Shown here: positions 16,929-26,039 of the stretch, in pieces
How positions within the stretch are numbered: position 1 is the first letter of the stretch
Layout: the number at the start of each line of letters is the position of its first letter
Source of the DNA: Arthrobacter ulcerisalmonis
Lineage (GTDB): Bacteria; Actinomycetota; Actinomycetes; Actinomycetales; Micrococcaceae
Assembly (NCBI RefSeq): GCF_900609065.1
Contig: NZ_UXAU01000030.1
Location: 1-49,181 of the forward strand
Length of the DNA stretch: 49,181 nt
Direction: 5' to 3'
Notes under the pieces: model-generated
Told to the model about the DNA's origin: nothing
Database searches by the model: none
The model's input: only the letters and a program-made list of their open reading frames with translations
Position numbers and translations under genes: made by a program

Positions 16929-19900
16929 GTGCCAGAGCAGCCAAGCCACCGTCTACCAGAGGAATTTGGCGGAAACGAGTGGCTCGTGGACGAACTGTAC
17001 GAGCAGTACCAACAGGACAAGAACGCCGTTGATTCCAAGTGGTGGCCGCTTTTCGCTTCCTTCGAGGATGGGCCTGCGTCGTCCAACGGACACGCTGCCG
17101 ACGTGAACCCGGCTACTCGGGAACTCCCGGTCGTCAAGGCTGCCGCTCCCCCGGCGCCTGCCGCTCCTCCTGCCGCCGCGGCCCAGCCTGCTGCCCCGGT
17201 CGCAGCCGCACCTGCAGCGGCTCCCGCTGCGCCCGCTGCGAAGAAGGCCCCCGCCACTGAAGCGCGCGACGGAGGCCGGAAAGTCGGTGCGGGCAATGGC
17301 GCCCAGCCCATCCCGGCTCAGCTGCCCAAAAACGTCAAAGCCCCTACCGCGCCAGAAGAGGACGTTGTCTCCGTCCTCCGCGGCCCGGCAAAGGCCATTG
17401 CCACCAACATGGTCTCCAGCCTCGAAGTTCCCACGGCCACCAGCGTTCGTGCCATCCCCGCGAAGCTGCTGATCGACAACCGAGTCGTCATCAACTCGAA
17501 CCTCGCCCGTGCCCGCGGTGGCAAGGTGTCCTTCACGCACCTGATCGGCTACGCCGTCATCCGTGCACTCTCGCAGTTCCCTTCCATGAACGTCTTCTAC
17601 GACGAGATCGACGGCAAGCCCTCCGCCGTCCAGCCAGCCCACGTGAACTTCGGCATCGCCATCGACATGCCCAAACCCGATGGCACCCGGCTCCTGATGG
17701 TTCCCAACATCAAGAAGGCCGAAACCCTCAACTTCGCCGAGTTCTGGCACACCTACGAGGACCTGATCAAGCGGGCCCGCGCCGGCAAGCTCACCGCCGA
17801 TGACCACCAGGGCACCACGGTATCGCTGACCAACCCGGGCGGCATTGGCACCGTTCACTCTGTGCCCCGGCTTTCCAAGGGCCAGGCTGCGATCATCGGC
17901 GTCGGCGCCCTCGACTACCCCGCTGAATTCCAGGGTGCCAGCGAGAAGATCATCGCCCACAACGCGATCAGCAAGGTCCTGACCTTGACCTCCACCTATG
18001 ACCACCGCGTCATCCAGGGTGCAGGCAGTGGCGAGTTCCTCAAGCTGGTCCACCAGTTGCTGCTCGGTGCCCAGGGTTTCTACGACGAAATTTTCGAATC
18101 CCTGCGCATTCCGTATGAGCCCGTCCGGTGGAGCCCCGACCTGCAGGTCGACCCGGCAGACCAGATCAACAAGGTTGCCCGGATCCAGCAGCTCATCCAC
18201 TCTTACCGGGTGCGCGGCCACCTGATGGCGGACACCGATCCGTTGGAGTTCGTCCAGCGCAAGCACCCGGACCTGGACATCCTGACCTACGGCCTCACCT
18301 TGTGGGACCTCGACCGGGAGTGGCCCACGGGTGGCTTCGGCGGCAAGCCGATGCTCAAGTTCCGCGACATCCTGGGCGTCCTCCGCGACGCCTACTGCCG
18401 CACCACCGGCATCGAGTACATGCACATCCAGGACCCTGCCGAACGGCAGTGGTTCCAGGACCAGCTGGAGCACCCGTACTCCAAGCCGAGCCGTGAAGAG
18501 CAGCTCCGGATCGTTTCCAAGCTCAACGCTGCCGAGGCGTTCGAAACCTTCCTGCAGACCAAGTTCGTTGGCCAGAAGCGGTTCTCCCTCGAAGGCGGCG
18601 AATCGCTGATTCCGCTGCTCGACGCCATCATGTCCGACGCCGCCGACGACGGCCTGGACGAGGTTGCGATCGGCATGGCCCACCGCGGCCGCCTCAACGT
18701 CTTGACCAACATCGCCGGCAAGACCTACGCGCAGGTGTTCCGCGAATTCGAGGGCACCCAGGATCCGCGCTCCGTCCAGGGCTCTGGTGACGTCAAGTAC
18801 CACCTGGGCACCGAGGGCACCTTCACGTCGGATAACGGCAAGGAAACCAAGGTCTACCTGGCTGCCAACCCGTCACACCTTGAGGCAGTCGATTCTGTCC
18901 TCGAAGGCATCGTCCGCGCCAAGCAGGATCGCCTGGACCAGGGCGAATCGTTCCCCGTTCTGCCCATCATGGTGCACGGCGACGCCGCTTTCGCCGGCCA
19001 GGGCGTGGTAGCGGAAACGCTGAACCTTTCGCAGCTGCGCGGCTACCGCACCGGTGGCACCATCCACGTGGTGGTCAACAACCAGGTGGGCTTCACCACC
19101 GCGCCGTCCTCATCCCGGTCATCGACGTACTCCACTGATGTCGCCAAGATGATCCAGGCACCGGTGTTCCACGTCAACGGCGATGATCCCGAAGCTGTGG
19201 TCCGTATTGGCCAGCTCGCCTATGAGTTCCGCCAGCGGTTCCACAAGGATGTTGTCATCGACATGGTGTGCTACCGGCGTCGTGGCCACAACGAGGGTGA
19301 TGACCCCTCGATGACCCAGCCGCTGATGTACAACCTGATCGAGGCCAAGCGTTCCGTCCGTAAGCTCTACACGGAATCGCTGATTGGCCGCGGTGACATC
19401 ACCGAGGAAGAAGCAGAGCAGCTGCTCCGCGACTACCAGGAACGGCTGGAGCGCGTCTTCGCGGAAACCCACGCCGCCCAGACCTCGCCCATCCCCATCA
19501 TTACCGCCGACTCAGCAGCCGTCTCAGGCCTGGAGCGGCCCATCGCCCAGCAGTCCGACAGCGGCATCAACTCCCCCGCGTCCACTGCCATCTCGAAAGA
19601 GACACTGGCCCGGATCGGCCAGGCACACGTGGACGTCCCCGAGGGCTTCACCGTGCACACCAAGCTCAAGCAGCTCCTGGAAAAGCGCGAAGCAATGTCC
19701 CGTGAAGGCGGGATCGACTGGGGCTTCGGCGAACTCGCAGCGTTCGGCTCGTTGATCATGGAAGGCGTCCCCGTCCGGCTTGCCGGCCAGGACTCCAGGC
19801 GTGGCACCTTCGTGCAGCGGCACGCCGTCTTCCACGACCGCGCCAATGGCAAGGAATGGCTGCCCCTGGGCAACCTGTCCGACAACCAGGCAAAACTGTG

Positions 19901-20735
19901 GATCTACGATTCGCTGTTGTCCGAATACGCAGCCATGGGCTTCGAATACGGCTACTCGGTGGAACGCCCCGATGCCCTGGTTCTGTGGGAAGCGCAGTTT
20001 GGCGACTTCGTCAACGGCGCCCAGACCATCATCGATGAGTTCATCTCCTCCGCCGAGCAGAAGTGGGGCCAGCGTTCCTCGCTGGTGCTGATGCTCCCGC
20101 ACGGCTATGAAGGCCAAGGACCGGACCACTCCTCGGCTCGGATTGAACGCTTCCTGCAGATGTGTGCCGAGCAGAACATGATCGTGGCGAACCCCACCAC
20201 GGCCGCCTCGCACTTCCACCTGCTGCGTCGTCAGGCGTACAGCCGGCCGCGCAAGCCGCTGATCATCTTCACCCCCAAGCAGTTGCTGCGCCTCAAGGCC
20301 GCTGCCTCGTCGGTGGAGGACTTCACCACCGGAACGTTCCTCCCGGTCATCCCGGACCACGAACCGTTGGTGGCAGACACCGTCGAACGTGTCCTGCTGG
20401 TTTCCGGCCGCCTGTACTACGATCTGCTGTCCACCCGACAGAAGACCGAGGACAAGACCACCGCGATCGTCCGCGTTGAGCAGCTGTACCCGCTGCCCAG
20501 CGAAGAGATCGCCGCGGAGCTTGCCAAGTACCCCAACGCCGAGGTTGTCTGGGCGCAGGACGAGCCGGCAAACCAGGGCCCGTGGCCGTTCATGGGCCTG
20601 AACCTGCCCGATGCACTGGACCGCCGGGTGCGCTTGGCCTCCCGTCCCGCCTCGGCCTCCACGGCCGCAGGCTCCATGAAGCGCCACGCCGCTGAGCAGG
20701 ATCTGCTGCTCAAGCAGGCCTTCGCGAAGAAGTAG
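16929..20735 (+). CDS. kgd: Multifunctional 2-oxoglutarate metabolism enzyme Kgd (E2o-E1o fusion)
   Basis: 1268 residues from GTG 16929, which has GGAAGAGG about 10 bp upstream and gives the expected start (PEQPSHRLPEEFGGNEWLVDELYEQ). After an N-terminal helix and an Ala/Pro-rich linker comes an E2 succinyltransferase-type domain (catalytic TYDHRVIQGAGSGEF) without a lipoyl domain. The thiamine-diphosphate E1 domains follow (GMAHRGRLNVLTNIAGK; MVHGDAAFAGQGVV; RGHNEGDDPSMTQP). In actinobacteria this protein acts in the oxoglutarate dehydrogenase supercomplex with AceF/Lpd and also decarboxylates 2-oxoglutarate. Single gene, followed by a strong hairpin. An ATG at 16812 is in frame but its extra residues look non-coding. 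Confidence 0.97.
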   Translation: MPEQPSHRLPEEFGGNEWLVDELYEQYQQDKNAVDSKWWPLFASFEDGPASSNGHAADVNPATRELPVVKAAAPPAPAAPPAAAAQPAAPVAAAPAAAPAAPAAKKAPATEARDGGRKVGAGNGAQPIPAQLPKNVKAPTAPEEDVVSVLRGPAKAIATNMVSSLEVPTATSVRAIPAKLLIDNRVVINSNLARARGGKVSFTHLIGYAVIRALSQFPSMNVFYDEIDGKPSAVQPAHVNFGIAIDMPKPDGTRLLMVPNIKKAETLNFAEFWHTYEDLIKRARAGKLTADDHQGTTVSLTNPGGIGTVHSVPRLSKGQAAIIGVGALDYPAEFQGASEKIIAHNAISKVLTLTSTYDHRVIQGAGSGEFLKLVHQLLLGAQGFYDEIFESLRIPYEPVRWSPDLQVDPADQINKVARIQQLIHSYRVRGHLMADTDPLEFVQRKHPDLDILTYGLTLWDLDREWPTGGFGGKPMLKFRDILGVLRDAYCRTTGIEYMHIQDPAERQWFQDQLEHPYSKPSREEQLRIVSKLNAAEAFETFLQTKFVGQKRFSLEGGESLIPLLDAIMSDAADDGLDEVAIGMAHRGRLNVLTNIAGKTYAQVFREFEGTQDPRSVQGSGDVKYHLGTEGTFTSDNGKETKVYLAANPSHLEAVDSVLEGIVRAKQDRLDQGESFPVLPIMVHGDAAFAGQGVVAETLNLSQLRGYRTGGTIHVVVNNQVGFTTAPSSSRSSTYSTDVAKMIQAPVFHVNGDDPEAVVRIGQLAYEFRQRFHKDVVIDMVCYRRRGHNEGDDPSMTQPLMYNLIEAKRSVRKLYTESLIGRGDITEEEAEQLLRDYQERLERVFAETHAAQTSPIPIITADSAAVSGLERPIAQQSDSGINSPASTAISKETLARIGQAHVDVPEGFTVHTKLKQLLEKREAMSREGGIDWGFGELAAFGSLIMEGVPVRLAGQDSRRGTFVQRHAVFHDRANGKEWLPLGNLSDNQAKLWIYDSLLSEYAAMGFEYGYSVERPDALVLWEAQFGDFVNGAQTIIDEFISSAEQKWGQRSSLVLMLPHGYEGQGPDHSSARIERFLQMCAEQNMIVANPTTAASHFHLLRRQAYSRPRKPLIIFTPKQLLRLKAAASSVEDFTTGTFLPVIPDHEPLVADTVERVLLVSGRLYYDLLSTRQKTEDKTTAIVRVEQLYPLPSEEIAAELAKYPNAEVVWAQDEPANQGPWPFMGLNLPDALDRRVRLASRPASASTAAGSMKRHAAEQDLLLKQAFAKK

Positions 20736-20744
20736 ATCCAAGCC

Positions 20745-20798
20745 GACCTGCCCGGCTGGACGTCGAAATGCCGACTTCCCGCCGGGCAGGTCTGTTTA
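20745..20798 (+). terminator. Probable terminator of kgd
   Basis: Inverted repeat GACCTGCCCGGC (20745-20756) and GCCGGGCAGGTC (20781-20792), a perfect 12-bp stem with a 24-nt loop, then TGTTTAAT. It starts 10 bp after the kgd stop. The loop is longer than usual for an intrinsic terminator. Confidence 0.6.
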
Positions 20799-20924
20799 AT
20801 GGAACCAACGCTGCTATACAGGACCAACGCCGCTTATTGGTTCTGACGCTGCCATGAACCACCGCATCATGGCTGCCATGTCGGACAGCGGCTAGCGGCC
20901 AGGCACAGAAGTGAAGAGGAACGT

Positions 20925-21524
20925 GTGGAAGACAGGAAGCTGCGCATCGCAGCAGTAGGCGACGAATTACTGGCAGGACTCGGCGACCCCCGGGCGCTGG
21001 GTTGGCTGGGACGGGTGCTGGCGCGCACGCCCAAGGACGGCGTCGTGCTCGAAAGCTACCCACTTCCCTGTCCGCAGGAAGGAACCGAGGCGCTGGCGGC
21101 GCGCTGGTTCGAGGAAGCGGGCCGACGTTTCAGCCCGGAAACCGAAAACCGCCTGGTGATCGGCCTCTCCGGCCGGGACACCGAGTTTGGCCTTTCCACT
21201 GCCAGGAGCCGCCTGAATCTGGCCAACATCCTGGACACGGCCTCGCAAAACCGCATCGAGGTTTTTGTTGTTGGCCCGCCGCCCACCCTGGATCCACTCC
21301 AGAACCGCCGGCTCGATGAACTGAACACTGCCTTCGCTGACGTGTCCACGCGGCGCAAGCACCTGTACGTGGACACGTTCTCGCCGCTCCTCAACCACGA
21401 ACAGTGGCGCCAGGACCTGGCAGCCAACGGCGGCACCCCTGGCCAGGCCGGCTACGGCCTGATGGCTTGGCTGGTCCTGCACCGTGGCTGGTTCCAGTGG
21501 CTGAAGATGGACGCGCCCGAATAG
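20925..21524 (+). CDS. GDSL/SGNH hydrolase-like protein with degenerate catalytic residues
   Basis: 199 residues with the SGNH-hydrolase layout. Block I reads GDELLAG where GDSL enzymes have the nucleophile serine (GDS). The block III region is GLSGRDTEFG in place of a clear GxND. Block V reads GGTPGQAGYGLMAWLV where D-x-x-H-P would supply the Asp-His pair. All three catalytic positions therefore seem changed, suggesting a pseudoenzyme or one using different chemistry. GTG start with AGAGGA 4 bp upstream. Single gene between kgd and a DUF4097 protein; no signal peptide. Function unknown. Confidence 0.75.
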   Translation: MEDRKLRIAAVGDELLAGLGDPRALGWLGRVLARTPKDGVVLESYPLPCPQEGTEALAARWFEEAGRRFSPETENRLVIGLSGRDTEFGLSTARSRLNLANILDTASQNRIEVFVVGPPPTLDPLQNRRLDELNTAFADVSTRRKHLYVDTFSPLLNHEQWRQDLAANGGTPGQAGYGLMAWLVLHRGWFQWLKMDAPE

Positions 21525-21633
21525 GCTGGCCGCCAGGTAGCCAGGGCACCGAAGCTACCTGGCGCCGTTGACTCCCCCGTCCCGGCGCCGATACGTTGAA
21601 TCGACCGCACACCAACTCTCCGCTGGAGGAGCC

Positions 21634-22440
21634 ATGTCCGATCAGACCTGGACCATCACCGAACCGCAGGCCGTCAGCCTTGATGACGTGACAGCGGTGA
21701 AACTGGGCATGATCAGCGGTCGCTTCGACATCCGCCCGCATGCGGAGCCCGGGATCCTGGTCGACATCAGTGAGGTGATCGGCGATCCTGTGGCCATCTC
21801 CCGCGTGGGCAACCACGTGGACATCAGGCACCAGCTGCACGGGCCACAAGGCTGGCTCAAGAGCCTGATGGAGACGGTGAGCCACGCAGGGGCCAACTCC
21901 GCGGTGATCCACATCTACTACCCCACGGACGCCGTGGTGGACCTTGAGGTAGGGACCGTCAGCGGTGACGGCGCCGTTGTGGGCCTCACCGGCGTGATCC
22001 GGCTCAATACCGTCAACGGGTCCCTCACTGCCGATCACACCCGTGGTGAGCTGCACATCAATACTGTCGGCGGCGCGGTGTCCGCCACAGACCATTCTGG
22101 TGTCCTCACCGCAAAGGCTGTGTCCGGCGTCGTAGATGCCTCTGGACCGATGACCCATGTCAGGGCGAGTACCGTCAGCGGAGACCTGATCTTTGGGCTC
22201 ACCGGCCAACCCCAAGACATCGGCACCAACGCCGTATCGGGGAACGTGACCATCACCCTGCCCGCGGACGTCGGGGCAGATATCGTGGCCAAGGCCGCCA
22301 GCGGTGCGGTGGTGATCGAGAATCAACACTTCGCCCAGGTCACCGGAACGGTGGAAACGATTCTTGGCCCAGATGACCAATTGACCCTCATCCGCACCAA
22401 CTCGGTCTCCGGCCGGACAGCGATCCTGCACGAATCCTGA
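21634..22440 (+). CDS. DUF4097 family beta-strand repeat protein
   Basis: 268 residues from ATG 21634, with CTGGAGGAG as a strong RBS. The body is a run of short beta-strand repeats (LEVGTVSGDGAVVGL, IRLNTVNGSLTAD, LHINTVGGAVSAT, LTAKAVSGVVDAS, VRASTVSGDLIFG, IGTNAVSGNVTIT) of the kind that folds as a right-handed beta-helix in DUF4097/adhesin-like proteins. No signal peptide or membrane segment is visible, so it is probably cytoplasmic. Function unknown; family members are often stress related. Confidence 0.88.
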   Translation: MSDQTWTITEPQAVSLDDVTAVKLGMISGRFDIRPHAEPGILVDISEVIGDPVAISRVGNHVDIRHQLHGPQGWLKSLMETVSHAGANSAVIHIYYPTDAVVDLEVGTVSGDGAVVGLTGVIRLNTVNGSLTADHTRGELHINTVGGAVSATDHSGVLTAKAVSGVVDASGPMTHVRASTVSGDLIFGLTGQPQDIGTNAVSGNVTITLPADVGADIVAKAASGAVVIENQHFAQVTGTVETILGPDDQLTLIRTNSVSGRTAILHES

Positions 22441-22567
22441 TGCACGGTGCTGGGTAACAGCGCCAGGACCTTGCCCAGGTCATGTGCCAGTCGCGGTTCG
22501 CGGGCACCAAGATCATGTGCGAGACTTGAGGGCAGCTCTTTTGAGTACAACAGTAAGGAGGCCAGCT

Positions 22568-22642
22568 ATGAGCAAGCGTGCACGCAAGCGTCGTGACCGT
22601 AAGCGTGGCGGCGCGAACCACGGGAAGCGCCCCAACACCTAG
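22568..22642 (+). CDS. 50S ribosomal protein bL37 (24 residues)
   Basis: Tiny basic protein, MSKRARKRRDRKRGGANHGKRPNT apart from a few positions like mycobacterial bL37, which is also 24 residues and ends in ANHGKRPNA. ATG 22568 has AAGGAG 7 bp upstream. bL37 binds 23S rRNA in actinobacterial ribosomes. It lies next to rsrA-sigH with a shared terminator between. Such genes are commonly missed because of their length. The identification is from direct sequence likeness. Confidence 0.9.
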   Translation: MSKRARKRRDRKRGGANHGKRPNT

Positions 22643-22670
22643 GCAAATGCCAGGGACTACGGTTCAAGTA

Positions 22671-22714
22671 AAGGACCCCGGAAGCCAGATGGCTTCCGGG
22701 GTCCTTCGCTTTTA
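22671..22714. terminator. Bidirectional terminator between bL37 and rsrA
   Basis: AAGGACCCCGGAAGCC (22671-22686), loop AGAT, GGCTTCCGGGGTCCTT (22691-22706): a perfect 16-bp stem followed by CGCTTTT on the plus strand. It ends transcription of bL37 and, read from the other side, of the sigH-rsrA operon. Confidence 0.88.
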
Positions 22715-22726
22715 AGTTCTTACTGC

Positions 22727-22987
22727 TTAGGCGTCTACCGGGCGAATGGCATGGATCTTGTCGAGAATGGCGTTCTTGAGGTTTTCCGGAGCCGCTTCCT
22801 TGCAGGAGCGCTTCACCAGGTTGCGAATGACGCACTCGAGATCGTACTGCTCGGTGCATTCAGGACAGTCATCGAGGTGCGTCTTGATCTCGGCAATATC
22901 TTCCCTGGTCAGGGCACCATCAAGGTACTCGTAGATGCGTTGCATCCTGCTGTCGTCGCAGTCGCCCAATCCCTGGCAGTCGCTCAT
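22727..22987 (-). CDS. rsrA: Mycothiol-system anti-sigma factor RsrA
   Basis: 86-residue ZAS-type anti-sigma factor. The redox zinc motif is H-x3-C-x2-C (HLDDCPEC), with additional cysteines in [12 protein letters not shown] and RSCKEAA. Under reducing conditions it holds SigH; disulfide stress releases zinc and the sigma factor. Its ATG overlaps the sigH stop by 4 bp (ATGA), the standard sigma/anti-sigma coupling. Cytoplasmic. Confidence 0.96.
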   Translation of the reverse strand: MSDCQGLGDCDDSRMQRIYEYLDGALTREDIAEIKTHLDDCPECTEQYDLECVIRNLVKRSCKEAAPENLKNAILDKIHAIRPVDA

Positions 22988-23835
22988 TTCGTTTTCTCCT
23001 GTTGGTTGCTTTCTGCCGGGTCCGCAGCGGGAACGGCCGTTTTGAATCCGCGCTCGGCGGCGTAACCGCCCAGCATGTCCCGCAACATTTTCCGGCCGCG
23101 GTGGAGCCGTGACATCACTGTGCCGATAGGCGTGTTCATGATGTCTGAAATTTCCTTGTAGGCGAAGCCTTCTACATCGGCGAAGTACACCGCGAGACGG
23201 AACTCTTCCGGAATTTCCTGGAGCGCTCGCTTCACATCGGAATCGGGCAGGTGGTCCAAGGCTTCGGCCTCCGCCGAGCGGAGCCCGCTGGAGGTATGCG
23301 ATTCGGCCCGGGCCAACTGCCAGTCCTCAATGGTGTCCGAGTTTGACTGCAGGGGTTCGCGCTGACGCTTGCGGTACAGATTGATGTACGTGTTGGTCAG
23401 GATGCGGTACAGCCAGGCCTTGAGGTTGGTCCCCGGCCGGTACTGGTGGAACGCCGAGAACGCCTTGGTGTACGCCTCCTGGACCAGGTCCTCCGCGTCA
23501 GCGGGGTTCCGGGCCATCCGCATGGCCGCCGAATACAGCTGATCCACGTACTGCATGGCGTCACGTTCAAACCGCGCACGCCGCTGGTCGGTACTCTCAG
23601 TAGCGACGTCGACGCCGGCATCGGCCGATTCCGGAGCGGCAGGACTCGCCGCTGCAGCCTCAGCCGCGGCAGGTTCCGGAGCAGCCGCTTCGGTGTTAGC
23701 TGGGCTGGGCGCAACAGTGTCAGCTGCCGTCGTGCCTGAGCCAGCCGCCGTCGTGCCTGCCTGGTTTTGGCTGCCTTTGGGCGAGCTGGACGTTGCCTCG
23801 TACATGGCCGATAGGGCCGGATCCACAGTGTTCAT
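22984..23835 (-). CDS. sigH: RNA polymerase sigma factor SigH/SigR (ECF, disulfide stress)
   Basis: 283 residues from ATG 23835. After an Ala/Pro-rich N-terminal extension of about 80 residues comes sigma region 2 ([31 protein letters not shown] with [16 protein letters not shown]). Region 4 follows ([43 protein letters not shown]). It controls thiol-oxidative stress genes with RsrA. No good RBS precedes ATG 23835; the frame stays open upstream, so a longer isoform like Streptomyces SigR' is possible. A matching SigH promoter lies at 24010-24036. The low-complexity N-terminal extension is unusual for SigR. Confidence 0.94.
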   Translation of the reverse strand: MNTVDPALSAMYEATSSSPKGSQNQAGTTAAGSGTTAADTVAPSPANTEAAAPEPAAAEAAAASPAAPESADAGVDVATESTDQRRARFERDAMQYVDQLYSAAMRMARNPADAEDLVQEAYTKAFSAFHQYRPGTNLKAWLYRILTNTYINLYRKRQREPLQSNSDTIEDWQLARAESHTSSGLRSAEAEALDHLPDSDVKRALQEIPEEFRLAVYFADVEGFAYKEISDIMNTPIGTVMSRLHRGRKMLRDMLGGYAAERGFKTAVPAADPAESNQQEKTK

Positions 23836-24009
23836 TGCGGTCAAGTCTAGTGTCAGCCGCTGGGGCTGGGCCGAGCCGTACTCGGGCGCGTCCGCGGACA
23901 GCGCTGCAAGGACCACTGGACCGGACTTTCCGGGTTCAATCAACACCTTCGCCAAGGCCCATCTCCGCTCCGTCTGGGGCTGCCCGGCGTCTCCGGACCC
24001 GTTTGCAAC

Positions 24010-24036
24010 AACCCTTGGCCTTCGGCAAATATTCCC
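24010..24036 (-). promoter_or_regulatory. SigH/SigR-type autoregulatory promoter upstream of sigH
   Basis: Read on the minus strand: GGGAAT (24036-24031), exactly 18 bp, then GTT (24012-24010). This fits the known SigR/SigH consensus GGAAT-N18-GTT. It lies about 170 bp upstream of the sigH ATG and would give autoregulation of sigH-rsrA. Confidence 0.7.
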
Positions 24037-24103
24037 CAAAAGTGCAAGACTAGAACGGACTTCCGCCGCATACGGCGCGGTTGGTCCACCCAGGAGGAAA
24101 CCC

Positions 24104-24652
24104 ATGTCCTTTATCCGCACGATCGCCCGGCCCATGCTGGCCTCCAGTTTTGTTGTGGCTGGCGTGGACAAGCTCAAGAATGCCGATGACACGGCGGAGC
24201 ACCTTTCGCCGCTGCTTCGCAAAGCTGCCGCGTCCCTGCCGTTCAAGGCAGACGAGCGCGCCCTGGCCCGCGTTATCGGTGGCACGCAGGTAGGCGCCGG
24301 CGTGCTGTTTGGCCTCGGCAAGTTTTCCCGTTTCTCAGCCGGCCTCCTGACCGTCATCTCGCTCCTGAACACCTTTGTTGAGTGGCGCAGCGCGGACATC
24401 AGCACCAAGGTTGGCCGTCAGGACCGCCGTAACCAGCTCCTGAAGAACGTTTCGCTTAGCGGGGGCGCCTTGCTGGCCGCCGTCGACACCGCAGGCAAGC
24501 CCGGCCTGGCCTGGCGTGCGGAACACCTCGCGTCCGATGCCAAGAAGAACGCCTCGCACCTCGCAGCGGACGCTCGGGCCACCACCAACAAGGGACTCCG
24601 CAAGGCTGACAAGGCAGTACGCCGCGCCGTAGACCAGGCAACGGGAGCCTAA
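24104..24652 (+). CDS. DoxX family membrane protein
   Basis: 182 residues from ATG 24104 with CAGGAGGAAA directly upstream. It has the DoxX start ([25 protein letters not shown]), further hydrophobic segments ([35 protein letters not shown]), then a hydrophilic Ala/Lys-rich helical tail. It is divergent from sigH. Some mycobacterial DoxX proteins work with superoxide dismutase and thiol homeostasis, which would fit the sigH neighbourhood, but that link is only suggestive. Confidence 0.9.
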   Translation: MSFIRTIARPMLASSFVVAGVDKLKNADDTAEHLSPLLRKAAASLPFKADERALARVIGGTQVGAGVLFGLGKFSRFSAGLLTVISLLNTFVEWRSADISTKVGRQDRRNQLLKNVSLSGGALLAAVDTAGKPGLAWRAEHLASDAKKNASHLAADARATTNKGLRKADKAVRRAVDQATGA

Positions 24653-24659
24653 GCGCACC

Positions 24660-26039
24660 ATGACCACCGCTGCACACCAGGCCGAGACGCTGATACCGCA
24701 TTGGCCAGCACCGTTCGCCACCCGGCCCGTTGACGCCACCGTCACGGTGCCAGGTTCCAAGTCGTTGACCAACCGGTACCTGGTGCTTGCGGCGCTGGCA
24801 GATGGGCCGTCGCGCCTCCGGGCTCCACTGCACTCGCGGGACTCCGCCCTGATGATCGAGGCGCTGCGGAACCTGGGCGCCACCATCACCGAGGTTCCCG
24901 GCGAGGGCGCCTACGGCCCGGACCTTGAGGTGGTGCCGCTGGATCCCAGCGCACCTGCGGCGGCAGCGGCGATCGATTGCGGCCTGGCGGGCACCGTCAT
25001 GCGGTTTGTTCCGCCACTGGCGGCTCTGCGGCAGGGAAACAGTACGTTCGACGGCGACCCCCACGCCCGGCAGCGGCCCATGGGAACCATCATTGAAGCC
25101 TTGTCGGCGCTGGGTGTTGCAGTCAGCTCACCGAGCGGTGGTACCGCGTCTGCCCTGCCATTCGTGGTAGCAGGCACGGGCCAGGTCCCCGGAGGGCACT
25201 TGATCATCGATGCGAGCGCCTCCTCCCAGTTCGTGTCGGCGTTGTTGCTGGTGGGAGCCCGATTTACCGATGGCCTGCACCTGGAGCACGTTGGCAAGCC
25301 GGTGCCCAGCCTCGACCACATTGCCATGACCGTTGCCGTGCTCCGCGAGGCAGGCGTGGTGGTGGACGACTCCGTGCCGAACCATTGGCTCGTCCAGCCG
25401 GGACCCATCCGCGCCTTCGACAAGACCATTGAGCAGGATCTTTCCAACGCCGGCCCCTTCCTCGCTGCGGCATTGGCCACCGGCGGTACTGTCCGGATTC
25501 CTGGCTGGCCGGTCAACACCCAGCAGGTAGGTGACCTCTGGCGCGACATCCTCACGGAAATGGGTGCCACTGTCACGGTGGACGACGGCGTCCTGACCGT
25601 AACGGCCGGGTCCCGGATCAAGGGCGGTGACTTCGCCGACACCAGTGAGTTGGCGCCTACGGTGGCTGCGCTGTGCGCACTCGCCGACACCCCGTCCCGA
25701 CTCACCGGAATCGCGCATCTGCGCGGCCACGAGACGGATCGGCTCGCCGCGCTCGTCACCGAGATCAACCGCCTGGGCGGCTACGCTGAGGAGACCAGCG
25801 ACGGCCTGGTGATCCGTCCCGCGACGCTGCATGCCGGCGTCGTGCATTCCTATGCCGACCACCGGATGGCTACCGCGGGCGCCATCTTAGGCCTGGCCGT
25901 ATCCGGGGTGCAGGTGCAGGACATTGCCACCACCGCCAAGACCATGCCTGACTTCCCCCGGCTCTGGGCGGACATGCTGGCCCAGGGCGGCGCCGCCGAT
26001 TTGGGCTCGGAAGGTGCACCCGTTGGCCCGCAGCACTGA
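24660..26039 (+). CDS. aroA: 3-phosphoshikimate 1-carboxyvinyltransferase (EPSP synthase)
   Basis: 459 residues, full length. It converts shikimate-3-phosphate and phosphoenolpyruvate to EPSP in aromatic amino acid synthesis. Signatures: PGSKSLTNRYLVLAALADG at the N-terminus, the PEP loop CGLAGTVMRFVPPLAALRQG, DGDPHARQRPMG, and the C-terminal RGHETDRLAALVTEINRLGG with SYADHRMA. It starts 7 bp after doxX and overlaps rsgA by 17 bp, so an aroA-rsgA-hisN transcription unit is likely. Confidence 0.97.
   Translation: MTTAAHQAETLIPHWPAPFATRPVDATVTVPGSKSLTNRYLVLAALADGPSRLRAPLHSRDSALMIEALRNLGATITEVPGEGAYGPDLEVVPLDPSAPAAAAAIDCGLAGTVMRFVPPLAALRQGNSTFDGDPHARQRPMGTIIEALSALGVAVSSPSGGTASALPFVVAGTGQVPGGHLIIDASASSQFVSALLLVGARFTDGLHLEHVGKPVPSLDHIAMTVAVLREAGVVVDDSVPNHWLVQPGPIRAFDKTIEQDLSNAGPFLAAALATGGTVRIPGWPVNTQQVGDLWRDILTEMGATVTVDDGVLTVTAGSRIKGGDFADTSELAPTVAALCALADTPSRLTGIAHLRGHETDRLAALVTEINRLGGYAEETSDGLVIRPATLHAGVVHSYADHRMATAGAILGLAVSGVQVQDIATTAKTMPDFPRLWADMLAQGGAADLGSEGAPVGPQH

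Noticed and set aside
16953..18803. 616-codon minus-strand frame inside kgd
   Set aside because: Antisense shadow of a conserved enzyme; composition is that of reversed codons.
20811..20850. GAACCAA/TTGGTTC repeat between kgd and the SGNH-like gene
   Set aside because: Short arms with a long spacer and no clear partner function.
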